From positions 606,772-670,771 of the forward strand of contig NZ_FORC01000002.1 in NCBI RefSeq assembly GCF_900113905.1: 64,000 bases of DNA, in the 5' to 3' direction. Made by a program: the position numbers and the translations under genes. This DNA comes from Phytopseudomonas argentinensis. Lineage in GTDB: Bacteria; Pseudomonadota; Gammaproteobacteria; Pseudomonadales; Pseudomonadaceae. The notes beneath the pieces were generated by a model. The model was not told the origin of the DNA and did not search any database. It saw only the letters and a list, made by a program, of their open reading frames with translations. The stretch's first letter is position 1, and each line of letters begins with the position of its first letter. This document shows, piece by piece, positions 28,135 to 36,545 of this stretch.

Positions 28135-29372
28135 GGGGTACTCCTTGGCAGGCTATGAGACGACAGGCGACGAATCAGCAGGGCAATGCTGATATTCAGC
28201 CGATCGTGAGGATCATCGAACGAACAGCCGGTCAGCGCTTCGATACGTTGTACACGGTAGCTCAGGGTGTTGCGGTGTACGCCCAGGCGTTGCGCGGCCA
28301 GGGCGAGGTTGGCGTTCTCGAAGAACCAGGCTTCCAGGGTCGGCATCAGCACCGGCTCGTGGCGTGAATCATCGCCGATCAACGGGCCCAGGGTGCGTTC
28401 GACGAAGCGCTCGAGCAGGCTGCGGTCGCGGATCGCACCGAGCAGTTCGATCACGCCCAATTCGTTGAAACTACATAGTCCCAGGCGTTCGGGAAAGGCC
28501 TGGGCGGCGACCAGTGCCTGGCGGGCCTGGCCAAGGGCGAGGGCAAGGCGCTGGGGAGGGTGGCCGCCGGTGCTGAGCCCGAGCACCGGGCGCTGCGGTT
28601 GCAGACGTTCGTCCAGTTCGCCGAGCAGCTCGCTAAGCAGCCTGCGGTTACGCTGTTCGTCCTGGCTGCCCGTGCAGGGCAGCAGGGCGATCCAGTGTTC
28701 GCCCTGGCTGATCAGCGGCAGGGCACCGCCCAGCTGCTGCAGGCATTGCTCAAGGCTCTGCTGCAGGCATTGGCGGTTGTCACGCAGCAGGCGTTCGCCA
28801 CTGGCGGCCGCCTCACCGTCGAACAACTGCTCGCTGTTCTGCAAACGCAGCAGGGCGACCTGGCGCGGTACGCTCAGCGGCAGATCGAGGCTGGTGGCGC
28901 GCTGCAGCAGCACGTCGAGGGACTGGTAATCACCTTCCAGCAATTGCGCCAGCACGTGCTGGCGCGAGCTGCCGAGCATCTGCTGCTGCACCAGCGCGGT
29001 GCCGATGGCCTGGGTGACCACCACCATCTTCAGCCCGTAGGGCTGCTCCAGCAGTGGCAGGCCCAGGCGCTCGGCTTCGGCGATCACGCCTGCCGGAATC
29101 GCCTGGATGTACTCGGCGCCGGTGAGGATCACCAGCCCGGCGGTGGCCCGCTCGACCGCCTGGCGCACCAGAAGCAGCAGGTTGGCTTCGTCGCGTGGGT
29201 GGTTGATGCCGGTGACGAACACCAGTTCGCCGCCCATCACCCAGTCGGCGATATCCGCATTCTCGGCCACGTAGGGCCAGCGCACCGGGTTGCCCAGGGC
29301 TGCCTGGCCGGCGCGCAGGTGCAGGTCCTGCAGGCCGGGCAGGGCCAGTACGTCGGCGACGCTCAGGCTCAT
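28131..29372 (-). CDS. PucR-family transcriptional regulator
   Basis: A 413-aa regulator: an N-terminal PucR sensor domain (SVADVLALPGL, residues about 5-125), a middle GGDEF-like fold and a C-terminal helix-turn-helix (FFENANLALAAQRLGVHRNTLSYRVQRIE). PucR proteins control purine, allantoin or GABA use in other bacteria. Its place between codB and codA, with 4-base overlaps at both ends, makes it the likely regulator of this cytosine operon. The ATG at 29372 is preferred over a longer frame that would extend into codB. Confidence 0.9.
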   Translation of the reverse strand: MSLSVADVLALPGLQDLHLRAGQAALGNPVRWPYVAENADIADWVMGGELVFVTGINHPRDEANLLLLVRQAVERATAGLVILTGAEYIQAIPAGVIAEAERLGLPLLEQPYGLKMVVVTQAIGTALVQQQMLGSSRQHVLAQLLEGDYQSLDVLLQRATSLDLPLSVPRQVALLRLQNSEQLFDGEAAASGERLLRDNRQCLQQSLEQCLQQLGGALPLISQGEHWIALLPCTGSQDEQRNRRLLSELLGELDERLQPQRPVLGLSTGGHPPQRLALALGQARQALVAAQAFPERLGLCSFNELGVIELLGAIRDRSLLERFVERTLGPLIGDDSRHEPVLMPTLEAWFFENANLALAAQRLGVHRNTLSYRVQRIEALTGCSFDDPHDRLNISIALLIRRLSSHSLPRSTP

Positions 29373-30640
29373 GCGCGGACGACCACGTCGCGTGTGGTGA
29401 AGACCTTCTTGGTTTCGAACAGAACGATGTACGCCAGGGCTGCGACGGCGATCCCCACCAGCGGCGCAACCCAGGGCGAGAAGTAGGCGCACAGCGCACC
29501 GATGCCGTAAGCGCCGAGGCCGACCCAGTTGAATGCAGGCAGGCGCACGTCGGCGAGTAGCGGGTATCTGCCCTTATGGCCGTAGCAGTAGTCAGCCATG
29601 ATCACCCCACCAATCGGCGGGATGATCGAGCCGAGCAGGATCAGGAACGGGATCAGCATCTCGTACATGCCGCCGATGGCCAGCAGGGTGCCGATGCCGG
29701 CGCCCGCGATCGTTACCGTCTTGCGGCGCTCGGTGCGCAGCAGGTTGCAGCCAGCGGCGGCGAAGTTGTAGATGGTGTTGTCCTGGGTGGTCCACAGGTT
29801 GAGAAACAGCATCACCACGGCAGCGATGGACAGGCCCTGCAGCACCAGCACTTCGACGACGTCCGGCTGTTGGTAGACGATGGCGCCGTAGGCGCCGGCA
29901 ACGATCATCAGGCCGTTACCGAGAAAGAAACCGACCATGCTGGCGATCACCGCGATACGCCCGGTACGGGCGAAGCGCGTCCAGTTGGTGGCTTGGGTCG
30001 CACCGCTGACGAAGGTGCCGAAGACCATGGTGATGGCCACGCTGAGGGTCATGCTCTGGGTCGGCTCGATGGCCATCAGTGCGCTCAGGCCGCCGATATC
30101 ATCGGTGGCGATCCACAGCGAGCAGAGCAGCAGGGCGAGCATCGCCGGCACGGAGATCCGCGAGAGAATATCCAGGCCCTTGTAGCCAATGAATGCGGTG
30201 ATGCAGAAGGCGAAGCCGAACAGCACCATCAGCGGCATGATCAGGCTTTCCGACAGGCCGAGAATCTTCACCAGCACGATGGCGACCGTCGCAGTGCCCC
30301 AGGCGTACCAGCCGATTTGGGTGAAACCGAGCAGCACATCGGAGAGCTTGCTGCCGGCTTCGCCAAAGCAGAAGCGACCCATCAATACCGAGTTGAGGCC
30401 GCTGCGGCAGGCGATCAGGCCCAGCACTGCAGCGTAGGCGCCGAGCAGCAGGTTGCCTATGATCGCGGCCCAGATCAGCGTCTTGAAGTCGAAGGCCATG
30501 CCGATCTTGCCGCCGGCGAACATGGTGGCGGTGAAGAAGGTAAAGGAGAACAGCATGATCGAGGTGGAGAACAGCCCCTTGCGGGCGCCGGCCGGCACTT
30601 CGCTCAAGGGGTAGTCGCTGTCGGTGGTGGGGTGGGTCAT
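29369..30640 (-). CDS. codB: Cytosine permease
   Basis: An inner-membrane nucleobase transporter of the NCS1 family, 423 aa with 12 predicted helices, close in length to E. coli CodB. Visible landmarks are FFTATMFAGGKIG in helix 1, TQIGWYAWGTA in helix 3 and GTFVSGATQATNWTRFAR. The ATG at 30640 follows GGAG by 7 nt, giving a leader of about 26 nt from the predicted sigma-54 start. Its stop overlaps the start of the pucR-type gene by 4 bases. It brings cytosine in for CodA. Confidence 0.93.
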   Translation of the reverse strand: MTHPTTDSDYPLSEVPAGARKGLFSTSIMLFSFTFFTATMFAGGKIGMAFDFKTLIWAAIIGNLLLGAYAAVLGLIACRSGLNSVLMGRFCFGEAGSKLSDVLLGFTQIGWYAWGTATVAIVLVKILGLSESLIMPLMVLFGFAFCITAFIGYKGLDILSRISVPAMLALLLCSLWIATDDIGGLSALMAIEPTQSMTLSVAITMVFGTFVSGATQATNWTRFARTGRIAVIASMVGFFLGNGLMIVAGAYGAIVYQQPDVVEVLVLQGLSIAAVVMLFLNLWTTQDNTIYNFAAAGCNLLRTERRKTVTIAGAGIGTLLAIGGMYEMLIPFLILLGSIIPPIGGVIMADYCYGHKGRYPLLADVRLPAFNWVGLGAYGIGALCAYFSPWVAPLVGIAVAALAYIVLFETKKVFTTRDVVVRA

Positions 30641-30676
30641 GGCCTGGCTCCACGGGGTGAGGGAAGCCATGGCTAT

Positions 30677-30693
30677 AGCAGGCGACGTGCCAA
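30677..30693 (-). promoter_or_regulatory. Sigma-54 (-24/-12) promoter of codB-pucR-codA
   Basis: Read on the minus strand, TTGGCACGTCGCCTGCT fits the sigma-54 consensus YTGGCACGRNNNTTGCW except for two bases, with exact GG to GC spacing. Transcription would start near 30666, 26 bases before the codB ATG. This points to nitrogen control. Confidence 0.8.
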
Positions 30694-30724
30694 CTGATCG
30701 GTTCGGCAGCTGGTACAGCGCCGG

Positions 30725-30741
30725 TTGTGCACTGTGCACAA
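30725..30741. promoter_or_regulatory. 17-bp perfect palindrome upstream of the codB promoter
   Basis: TTGTGCAC-T-GTGCACAA lies about 60-75 bases upstream of the predicted start, a usual place for an activator of sigma-54 RNA polymerase. The half-site spacing is shorter than in NtrC sites, so PucR or another regulator is a candidate. Confidence 0.65.
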
Positions 30742-31028
30742 TGAAATGGGGATTTATAGCTTTATCGCGGATTATTTTTGTTAGGGATAACCAGGCTTGA
30801 CCCGTCTTGGTGCGCTACGCGCAGGGCATGCACCAACAGGTCACGGCGCGCCTCAATAGGGTTTTACCTGCCAAGTGGCGCAAGCGGTCGTTCGCTATTT
30901 TTGTGGAGGTGGCGTTGTGGAAGCGGGCGGGGACGCCTAGTCCATGCCCGCTTTCACAGTAAATAACCCTCCCCAGCGTGCGTCTTGTCGCAGTCGCTTC
31001 ACACGGCTTACAGAGACCGGGAGAGCAC
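30742..31028. other. Gene-free interval between codB and the DUF1993 gene
   Basis: Apart from the codB control region, this stretch holds an AT-rich patch near 30760-30785 and the 21-bp dispersed segment at 30931-30951 (inverted copy of 18781-18801). No gene is supported. Confidence 0.5.
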
Positions 31029-31535
31029 TTAGCGGGTGCCGAGGAAGTCGCGCTTGCCCAGTTCCACGCCGTTGTGACGCAGGATGGCGTAGGTGGTGGT
31101 GATGTGGAAGTACAGGTTCGGCAGCACGTGATCGAGCAGGAAGGCCTGGCCCTGGAAATGGGTTTCCTTGTCGCGGCGCTTGAGCGTCACGGTGCGGTCT
31201 TCGCTGCCGTCGAGCTGCGCAGCGCTGATGCCCTGCACGAATTCGAGGGTCTTGGCGATGCGTGCCTGCAGCTCGGCAAAGCTGGTTTCGTCATCGGCAT
31301 GGCTCGGCGCTTCGACGCCAGCCAGCAGGGCCGCACCGGCCTTGACGGTATCGCAGGCGATCTGCACCTGGCGGCTGAGCGGGAACATATCCGGCGCCAG
31401 ACGCGAGCCGAGCAGTACGCTCTGTTCGATCTTGCGCGCTTCGGCATTGGCGGCAGCGATGCCGAGAATGGTCGACAGGTTGGTCAGCTGGCGAGTGAAC
31501 ACCGGGATCGAGATGGAATGCATGGACAGTGGCAT
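31029..31535 (-). CDS. DUF1993 family protein
   Basis: A 168-aa soluble helical protein: SISIPVFTRQLTNLSTIL, LAPDMFPLSRQVQIACDTVK and the C-terminal FHITTTYAILRHNGVELGKRDF are the family hallmarks. DUF1993 proteins belong to the DinB-like four-helix group, whose role is unknown. The ATG at 31535 (MPLSMHSIS) follows GGAG by 7 nt. It is a single gene on the minus strand, next to the IS110 insertion. Confidence 0.88.
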   Translation of the reverse strand: MPLSMHSISIPVFTRQLTNLSTILGIAAANAEARKIEQSVLLGSRLAPDMFPLSRQVQIACDTVKAGAALLAGVEAPSHADDETSFAELQARIAKTLEFVQGISAAQLDGSEDRTVTLKRRDKETHFQGQAFLLDHVLPNLYFHITTTYAILRHNGVELGKRDFLGTR

Positions 31536-31634
31536 GGAAAGCTCCAGGGGAAGAAGGGAAGGCGCAGGTCCAAAGATCCGGCCTGATAACCGTGGGTGGG
31601 GCGGGCAGCGTAAGTGCAACCCATCATCAAGGCC

Positions 31635-31653
31635 GATGGGTTGCACCCATCCT
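31635..31653. repeat. Dispersed repeat GATGGGTTGCACCCATCCT, copy 2
   Basis: Identical to 18868-18886. A half unit (GTGCAACCCATC) precedes it at about 31614-31625. Confidence 0.65.
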
Positions 31654-31699
31654 TGTATCTCGACCAAAGCCTCCTGGTGAGGCTATGGTTCCCGACTGA

Positions 31700-31845
31700 T
31701 CATCGGGGGAGGAGCTGCAAGCCGTATCCATCCTTAAGCCTCGAGCTTGCCTCGTAGATTGCGCTGCGCTCCTCCACACTCATCCGCCAAGTCCGAACGG
31801 TATCCAGAGCTTCGAGCTCGCATCAGCAAGGTTGGACAGGATGAC
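31700..31845 (+). ncRNA. Candidate bridge RNA of the IS110 element
   Basis: Two stem-loops with large internal loops lie between the left end and the transposase. Loop 1: GGAGGAGC (31708-31715) pairs with GCTCCTCC (31768-31775), and inside it GCAAGC (31717-31722) pairs with GCTTGC (31745-31750). Loop 2: GTCCGAAC (31791-31798) pairs with GTTGGAC (31831-31837), with an inner GAGC-TTCGA-GCTC hairpin at 31807-31819. Loop 2 contains ACGGTATC, which also occurs at the right end of the element near 32861. This resembles the two-loop bridge RNAs known from IS110/IS621. Expression and exact limits are not shown. Confidence 0.5.
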
Positions 31846-31879
31846 GTGATGATCGGTGAAACGCTGAGGAGGAGAGATC

Positions 31880-32851
31880 ATGACAGCGGTAGTGGGTGTT
31901 GATATCGCCAAGCGCACCTTCGATCTGGCGATCTTGCAGCCTAACGGCAAGCACAGAACTAAAAGCAAACTAAGCAATGACAGGGCTGGCTTTGCGGTTT
32001 TCGCCGACTGGCTGCAGCGTTATGCCGAGTCTGGCGCCTGGATCGTGATGGAGGCCACGGACATCTACCATGAGGCCCTTGCCGAGCACTTCCATGGCCT
32101 GGGTTATCGAATTGCGGTGCTCAATCCGGCACAGATCGCCCGTTATGCGCAGAGCCAACTGCAGCGCAGCAAAACGGACAAATTGGACGCCAAGCTGGTC
32201 GCCACCTATGGCCAGCTACACGTCGATCAATTGCGTACCTGGCAGCCGGAGCCCTTGTCCGTGCGTAAGCTGCGCGCACTGACCCGGCGTCTTGAGGATC
32301 TTCAGTCGTTGCGGCAGATGGAGCTCAATCGTCTCGATGTCAGCTCGGCCACTGTCCAGAACTCAATTCAAGCCGTCCTGCAACGGCTCGATGAACAGAT
32401 TGCTTGGACGCTCGAGCAGATTAAGCGCCATATCGACGATGATCCGGATCTACGTGGCAAACGCGATTTGCTGGTGAGCATCGATGGCATCGCCGATAAG
32501 ACCGCAGCTCTGATACTGGCTGAACTCGGCGATATCCAACGTTTCACCGATGCACGCGCCGTCACGGCCTTCGCCGGTCTGGATCCACGGCTGCAGGAAT
32601 CTGGTGTCTACCGCGGCCACACTGGCATCTCGCGCACGGGCTCGTCCAGGCTGAGGACGGCGCTGTATCTGCCGGCCGTCACGGCACTCACCTATAACCC
32701 CGCTATCAAGGCACAGGCTGAACGTCTGAGAGCCAAAGGCAAGAAAGGCAAACAAACCGTCTGCGCCGCGATGCGCAAGCTGCTGGGCATCGCTTACGGC
32801 GTACTGAAATCGGGCAAGCCTTTCGATCCCGCTTTGGCGATTGCACGGTAG
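31880..32851 (+). CDS. IS110-family transposase (recombinase)
   Basis: A 323-aa DEDD transposase. The RuvC-like acidic residues are Asp8 (VGVDIAK), Glu58 (IVMEATDIY), Asp100 and Asp103 (RSKTDKLDAK). A coiled-coil segment (about 120-190) joins it to the C-terminal Transposase_20 domain (LVSIDGIADKTAALILAELGD, FAGLDP, GISRTGSSRLRTALY), whose serine in the 251-256 region is the candidate nucleophile. GAGGAGAG precedes the ATG. The frame is complete with no obvious damage, so the element may be active. Confidence 0.93.
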   Translation: MTAVVGVDIAKRTFDLAILQPNGKHRTKSKLSNDRAGFAVFADWLQRYAESGAWIVMEATDIYHEALAEHFHGLGYRIAVLNPAQIARYAQSQLQRSKTDKLDAKLVATYGQLHVDQLRTWQPEPLSVRKLRALTRRLEDLQSLRQMELNRLDVSSATVQNSIQAVLQRLDEQIAWTLEQIKRHIDDDPDLRGKRDLLVSIDGIADKTAALILAELGDIQRFTDARAVTAFAGLDPRLQESGVYRGHTGISRTGSSRLRTALYLPAVTALTYNPAIKAQAERLRAKGKKGKQTVCAAMRKLLGIAYGVLKSGKPFDPALAIAR

Positions 32852-32916
32852 GGCCGAAGACGGTATCTACTCGTGAGTAAGTCGATGCGACGCTATCCAC
32901 CAATAGAACTATGAAA

Positions 32917-33387
32917 TCAGCCGATGCTGATCGGCGGCAGGGTGGCCAGCTCGACGGTAAGGGCTTTACGTGGCGCGATGATTTCGGCTTCGCCGTCGAC
33001 CACCAGTTCGTCGTGCTGGTTGAACACGCGGGTGGCGATGCGCACGCGGAATTTCGGCAGTTTCTCGAGAATCTCCAGACGCACGGTCAGGGTGTCGCCC
33101 AGCTTGACCGGCTTCTGGAAGCTCATCTGCTGGCCCACGTAGATGGTGCCAGGGCCGGGCAGGGTGCAGGCCACTGCGGCGCTGATCAGCGCGCCGCTGA
33201 ACATGCCGTGGGCGATGCGCTCCTTGAACATGGTGGTGGCGGCGTAGTCGGCATCCAGGTGCACCGGGTTGTGGTCACCGGAAACGGCAGCGAACAGCAG
33301 GATGTCACGTTCTTCCACGGTCTTGCTGTAGCTGGCGGTCTGGCCGACTTCGAGGGCTTCGTAAGGCGTGTTGCTGCTTTGCGTCAT
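32917..33387 (-). CDS. MaoC-type (R)-specific enoyl-CoA hydratase, PhaJ4-like
   Basis: A 156-aa hot-dog-fold hydratase. The hydratase-2 motif with catalytic Asp38 and His43 (SGDHNPVHLDADYA) and MFKERIAHGMFSGAL is complete. Such enzymes turn trans-2-enoyl-CoA into (R)-3-hydroxyacyl-CoA, linking beta-oxidation to polyhydroxyalkanoate synthesis. The gene order here (hydratase, alpha/beta hydrolase, fadD2, fadD1) matches the PhaJ4 neighbourhood I recall from P. putida and P. aeruginosa. Its ATG overlaps the stop of the hydrolase gene by 4 bases. Confidence 0.88.
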   Translation of the reverse strand: MTQSSNTPYEALEVGQTASYSKTVEERDILLFAAVSGDHNPVHLDADYAATTMFKERIAHGMFSGALISAAVACTLPGPGTIYVGQQMSFQKPVKLGDTLTVRLEILEKLPKFRVRIATRVFNQHDELVVDGEAEIIAPRKALTVELATLPPISIG

Positions 33388-34346
33388 AGGTTGGGTTCCT
33401 GAGGGGGTGATGGTCGCTGCTGGGGCTGTGCAAGCGTCTGTTCCAGCCAGTCGATCAGGTCGCGGGTGACCTCGTCACGGTTCAGCTCGTTGAGCAGTTC
33501 GTGGCGGGCCTGTGAATAGCGTTTCAGTGTGGTGCGGGTATGTCCTGCCCCGCTTAGCGCATCGGCCAGGCGTTGCAGACCGCCGCCTTGGCTGACCGGG
33601 TCCTGGTCGCCACCAATGATCAGGATCGGCAGCTGCGGGGCAATCTGTTTCAACGAAGCCGGCGGGGTGATGCGCTGCAAGCCTTCCAGCAGGTCGAGCC
33701 ACAACTGGTTGGTGCAGCGAAACCCGCACAGGGGGTCGGCAATGTAGCGGTCGACTTCCTTGCTGTCACGGCTGAGCCAGTCGAACGGCGTACGTGCGGG
33801 CTCGAAGGCCTTGTTGAAGGCGCCGAACGACAGCCGTTCGATCAGTGCGCTACGCCCGGTCGCGCCCTGGCGCCAGCGCTCGAGGCGGGCAACCAGCGCC
33901 GCCGCCCGGTAAGTGCCCGGCTTGGCGTAGTTGGAGCCGCTGAGAATGGCACCCTGCACGCTGCTGCTGTGGTGCATCAGGTAGGCGGTGGTGACGAAGC
34001 TGCCCATGCTGTGGCCAAGCAGGATGATCGGCGTTTGCGGCCGCTGGTGGCGGATGTGGTGATTGAGCGTGGAAAGGTCGCCGACTACATGGTTCCAGCC
34101 ATTCTCGTCGGCGAAATGGCCAAGCAGGCCGTGTTGCGCCGTCTGTCCGTGGCCACGGTGGTCGAGTGCGTAGAGCTCGAAGCCGGCGCCGACCAATGCT
34201 TCGCCAAGGCGTGCATAGCGGCCACTGTGCTCGGCCATGCCGTGGGCGAGCATCACCACCGCCTTGGGCTCGCCCGGGGCGTGCCAGTGATTGACGTACA
34301 ACGGCACGCCATCACTGCTGTCGAGCCAGAAGCTGCGGTGTTGCAT
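33384..34346 (-). CDS. Alpha/beta hydrolase, monoacylglycerol lipase-like
   Basis: A 320-aa serine hydrolase of the Hydrolase_4 (lysophospholipase) type. The oxyanion segment AHGMAEHSGRY, nucleophile Ser113 in GHSMGS, an Asp in GGDQDPVS and a His in QARHELLNE make a full triad. It has no signal peptide, so it is probably cytoplasmic. Likely substrates are monoacylglycerols or lysophospholipids, whose fatty acids could feed the divergent fadD genes. It is co-translated with the downstream phaJ-like gene. Confidence 0.88.
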   Translation of the reverse strand: MQHRSFWLDSSDGVPLYVNHWHAPGEPKAVVMLAHGMAEHSGRYARLGEALVGAGFELYALDHRGHGQTAQHGLLGHFADENGWNHVVGDLSTLNHHIRHQRPQTPIILLGHSMGSFVTTAYLMHHSSSVQGAILSGSNYAKPGTYRAAALVARLERWRQGATGRSALIERLSFGAFNKAFEPARTPFDWLSRDSKEVDRYIADPLCGFRCTNQLWLDLLEGLQRITPPASLKQIAPQLPILIIGGDQDPVSQGGGLQRLADALSGAGHTRTTLKRYSQARHELLNELNRDEVTRDLIDWLEQTLAQPQQRPSPPQEPNL

Positions 34347-34495
34347 GGCGAAATCCCTTCCTGCTGGTGCTGGGCATTGTAGACCCTGCAGGTGCTGAAA
34401 TTCACGGTATTGATTGTGGCTTTGCCAGGCCGTGGCCGGCTGCTAAGTTCGTTCGGGTGACCTCACGCACCGTCGGAAAACAAGGGATAACAACA

Positions 34496-36184
34496 ATGCA
34501 GCCCGATTTCTGGAACGACAAGCGCGCCCCTGGCGTGGCCAACGACATCGACATGGACGCCTACCAGTCGGTGGTCGAGGTGTTCGAACGCTCCTGCAAG
34601 ACCTTCGCCGACCGCCCCGCCTTCAGCAACCTGGGCAAGACACTCACCTACGGCGAGCTGGACAGACTGTCCGCCGCCTTCGCCGCCTACCTGCAGCAGC
34701 GTACCGATCTCAAGCCCGGTGACCGCATCGCCGTGCAGATGCCCAACGTGTTGCAGTACCCGATTGCCGTGTTCGGGGCGATGCGTGCCGGGCTGATCGT
34801 GGTCAACACCAACCCGCTGTACACCGCCCGCGAGATGCGCCACCAATTCAAGGACGCCGGCGTGCGCGCCCTGGTGTACCTGAACATGTTCGGCAAGCTG
34901 GTGCAGGAGGTGCTGCCCGACAGCCAGATCGAATACCTGATCGAAGCGCGCATGGGCGACCTGCTGCCCACCCTCAAGGGCTGGCTGGTCAACACCGTGG
35001 TCAAGAAGGTCAAGAAGATGGTGCCCGTCTACCATCTGCCCCAGGCGCTGCCATTCAAGCAGGTGCTGGCCGATGGCGCGCGACTCGACCTGCGGCCGGT
35101 CAGCGCGGCGCAAAGCGATATCGCCGTGCTGCAGTACACCGGCGGCACCACCGGGGTGGCCAAGGGCACCATGCTCACCCACGCCAACCTGATCGCCAAC
35201 ATGCTGCAGGCCAACGCCTGCATGCTGCAGCACGGCCCCGACGGCACCCCGCTGATGAAGCCCGGCCAGGAGGTGATGATCGCGCCGCTGCCGCTGTACC
35301 ACATCTACGCCTTCACCATGAATTGCATGTGCATGATGGTCAACGGCAACCACAACGTGCTGATCACCAACCCGCGGGATATCCCCGGTTTCGTCAAGGA
35401 ACTGGGCAAGTGGCAGTTTTCTGCATTACTGGGCCTCAACACCCTGTTCGTGGCGCTGATGGATCATCCCGATTTCGACAAGCTCGACTTCAGCCATCTC
35501 AAGGTCACCAACTCGGGTGGCACGGCGCTGGTCAAGGTCACCGCCGAGCGCTGGCAGCGCCTGACCGGCTGCGCGGTAGTGGAAGGCTATGGCCTTACCG
35601 AAACCTCGCCGATCGCCAGTGCCAACCCCAGCGGCGACCTGGCGCGCCTGGGCACCGTCGGCATTCCGGTACCGGGCACGGCGTTCAAGGTCATCGATGA
35701 CGACGGCAACGAACTGCCCCTGGGTGAGCGCGGCGAGCTGTGCATCAAGGGGCCGCAGGTGATGAAGGGCTACTGGAATCGCCCCGAAGCCACTACCGAG
35801 GTCCTTGATGATGAGGGCTGGTTCAAGTCCGGCGATATCGCGGTGATCGACGAAGACGGTTTCGTGCGTATCGTCGACCGCAAAAAGGACATGATCATCG
35901 TCTCCGGCTTCAACGTGTACCCCAACGAGATCGAGGAGGTGGTGATGGCCCACAGCAAGGTGGCCAGTTGTGCGGCCATCGGCGTGCCCGACGAGAAATC
36001 CGGCGAGGCGGTGAAACTGTTCGTGGTCAAGCGCGACGAAAGCCTGACCGCCGAGGAGCTCAAGGCCTACTGCAAGGAAAACTTCACCGGCTACAAGGTG
36101 CCGCGGCAGATCGAGTTCCGCGAGTCGCTGCCCATGACCAACGTCGGCAAGATCCTGCGTCGCGAGCTGCGCGACAACGCCTAG
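34496..36184 (+). CDS. fadD2: Long-chain fatty acid-CoA ligase FadD2
   Basis: Activates fatty acids with ATP and CoA for beta-oxidation. 562 aa, ANL superfamily: P-loop YTGGTTGVAKGT, YGLTETSP, GWFKSGDIAVIDEDGF and the hinge and C-terminal KDMIIVSGFNVYPNEIE, ending with the acyl-adenylate lysine region TNVGKILRRELR. The start at 34496 (MQPDFWND) gives the normal family length; the frame is open further upstream. First of two tandem fadD genes, divergent from the lipase/phaJ pair. Naming follows the P. aeruginosa order, with fadD2 upstream of fadD1. Confidence 0.92.
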   Translation: MQPDFWNDKRAPGVANDIDMDAYQSVVEVFERSCKTFADRPAFSNLGKTLTYGELDRLSAAFAAYLQQRTDLKPGDRIAVQMPNVLQYPIAVFGAMRAGLIVVNTNPLYTAREMRHQFKDAGVRALVYLNMFGKLVQEVLPDSQIEYLIEARMGDLLPTLKGWLVNTVVKKVKKMVPVYHLPQALPFKQVLADGARLDLRPVSAAQSDIAVLQYTGGTTGVAKGTMLTHANLIANMLQANACMLQHGPDGTPLMKPGQEVMIAPLPLYHIYAFTMNCMCMMVNGNHNVLITNPRDIPGFVKELGKWQFSALLGLNTLFVALMDHPDFDKLDFSHLKVTNSGGTALVKVTAERWQRLTGCAVVEGYGLTETSPIASANPSGDLARLGTVGIPVPGTAFKVIDDDGNELPLGERGELCIKGPQVMKGYWNRPEATTEVLDDEGWFKSGDIAVIDEDGFVRIVDRKKDMIIVSGFNVYPNEIEEVVMAHSKVASCAAIGVPDEKSGEAVKLFVVKRDESLTAEELKAYCKENFTGYKVPRQIEFRESLPMTNVGKILRRELRDNA

Positions 36185-36545
36185 CCACGACGACCCCGGT
36201 CCGGGAGGGCGCTACGCTCGACCCGGGCGTAGGCAGATCATCCGCGCGCACCGGTGCATGGATTGCCAATCTCGTCCTGCACAAAACCGTGCAGGCGTCT
36301 ATCATGGGCGCTGCCTGCCAGCCGAGGCTGCTAGCCAGAAGATTTCCGGTGGTGTGCGGCCGTGACCATTTATAGCAAGGCGGTCACTTTCGATACTGAT
36401 CGGCCTTTTCGAGCCCTGGTCGGTATCTGGCAACTCTGCTAATCTCGGCCCGCTTTGCGCTCCACGGGAGCGAACAGCCAGGTATACATACAACAAACAA
36501 CCGCCTTGGCGGTGAAGACAAGCTGTTGCTTAGGAGTGGGTGTCC
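36185..36545. other. Interval between fadD2 and fadD1
   Basis: About 360 bases with no supported gene. They probably carry a separate fadD1 promoter and a leader with AGGAG just before its ATG. I recognised no fatty-acid regulator operator with confidence. Confidence 0.4.

Larger units (their letters stand above)
31690..32890 (+). mobile_element. IS110-family insertion sequence (limits approximate)
   Basis: One DEDD transposase gene has about 190 bases of structured non-coding DNA at its left and only about 65 bases at its right before the neighbouring gene ends. IS110 elements lack long terminal inverted repeats, and I could not fix the exact ends. The layout, with a long left flank, fits the IS110 group proper rather than the IS1111 group, where the long flank is on the right. 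Confidence 0.7.

Noticed and set aside
30725-30741. Reading the palindrome as an NtrC site
   Set aside because: The TGCAC and GTGCA halves are separated by one base, much closer than in known NtrC sites.
31635-32890. Terminal inverted repeats for the IS110 element
   Set aside because: I compared the flanks and found no convincing paired ends, which is normal for this family; exact limits are therefore left approximate.
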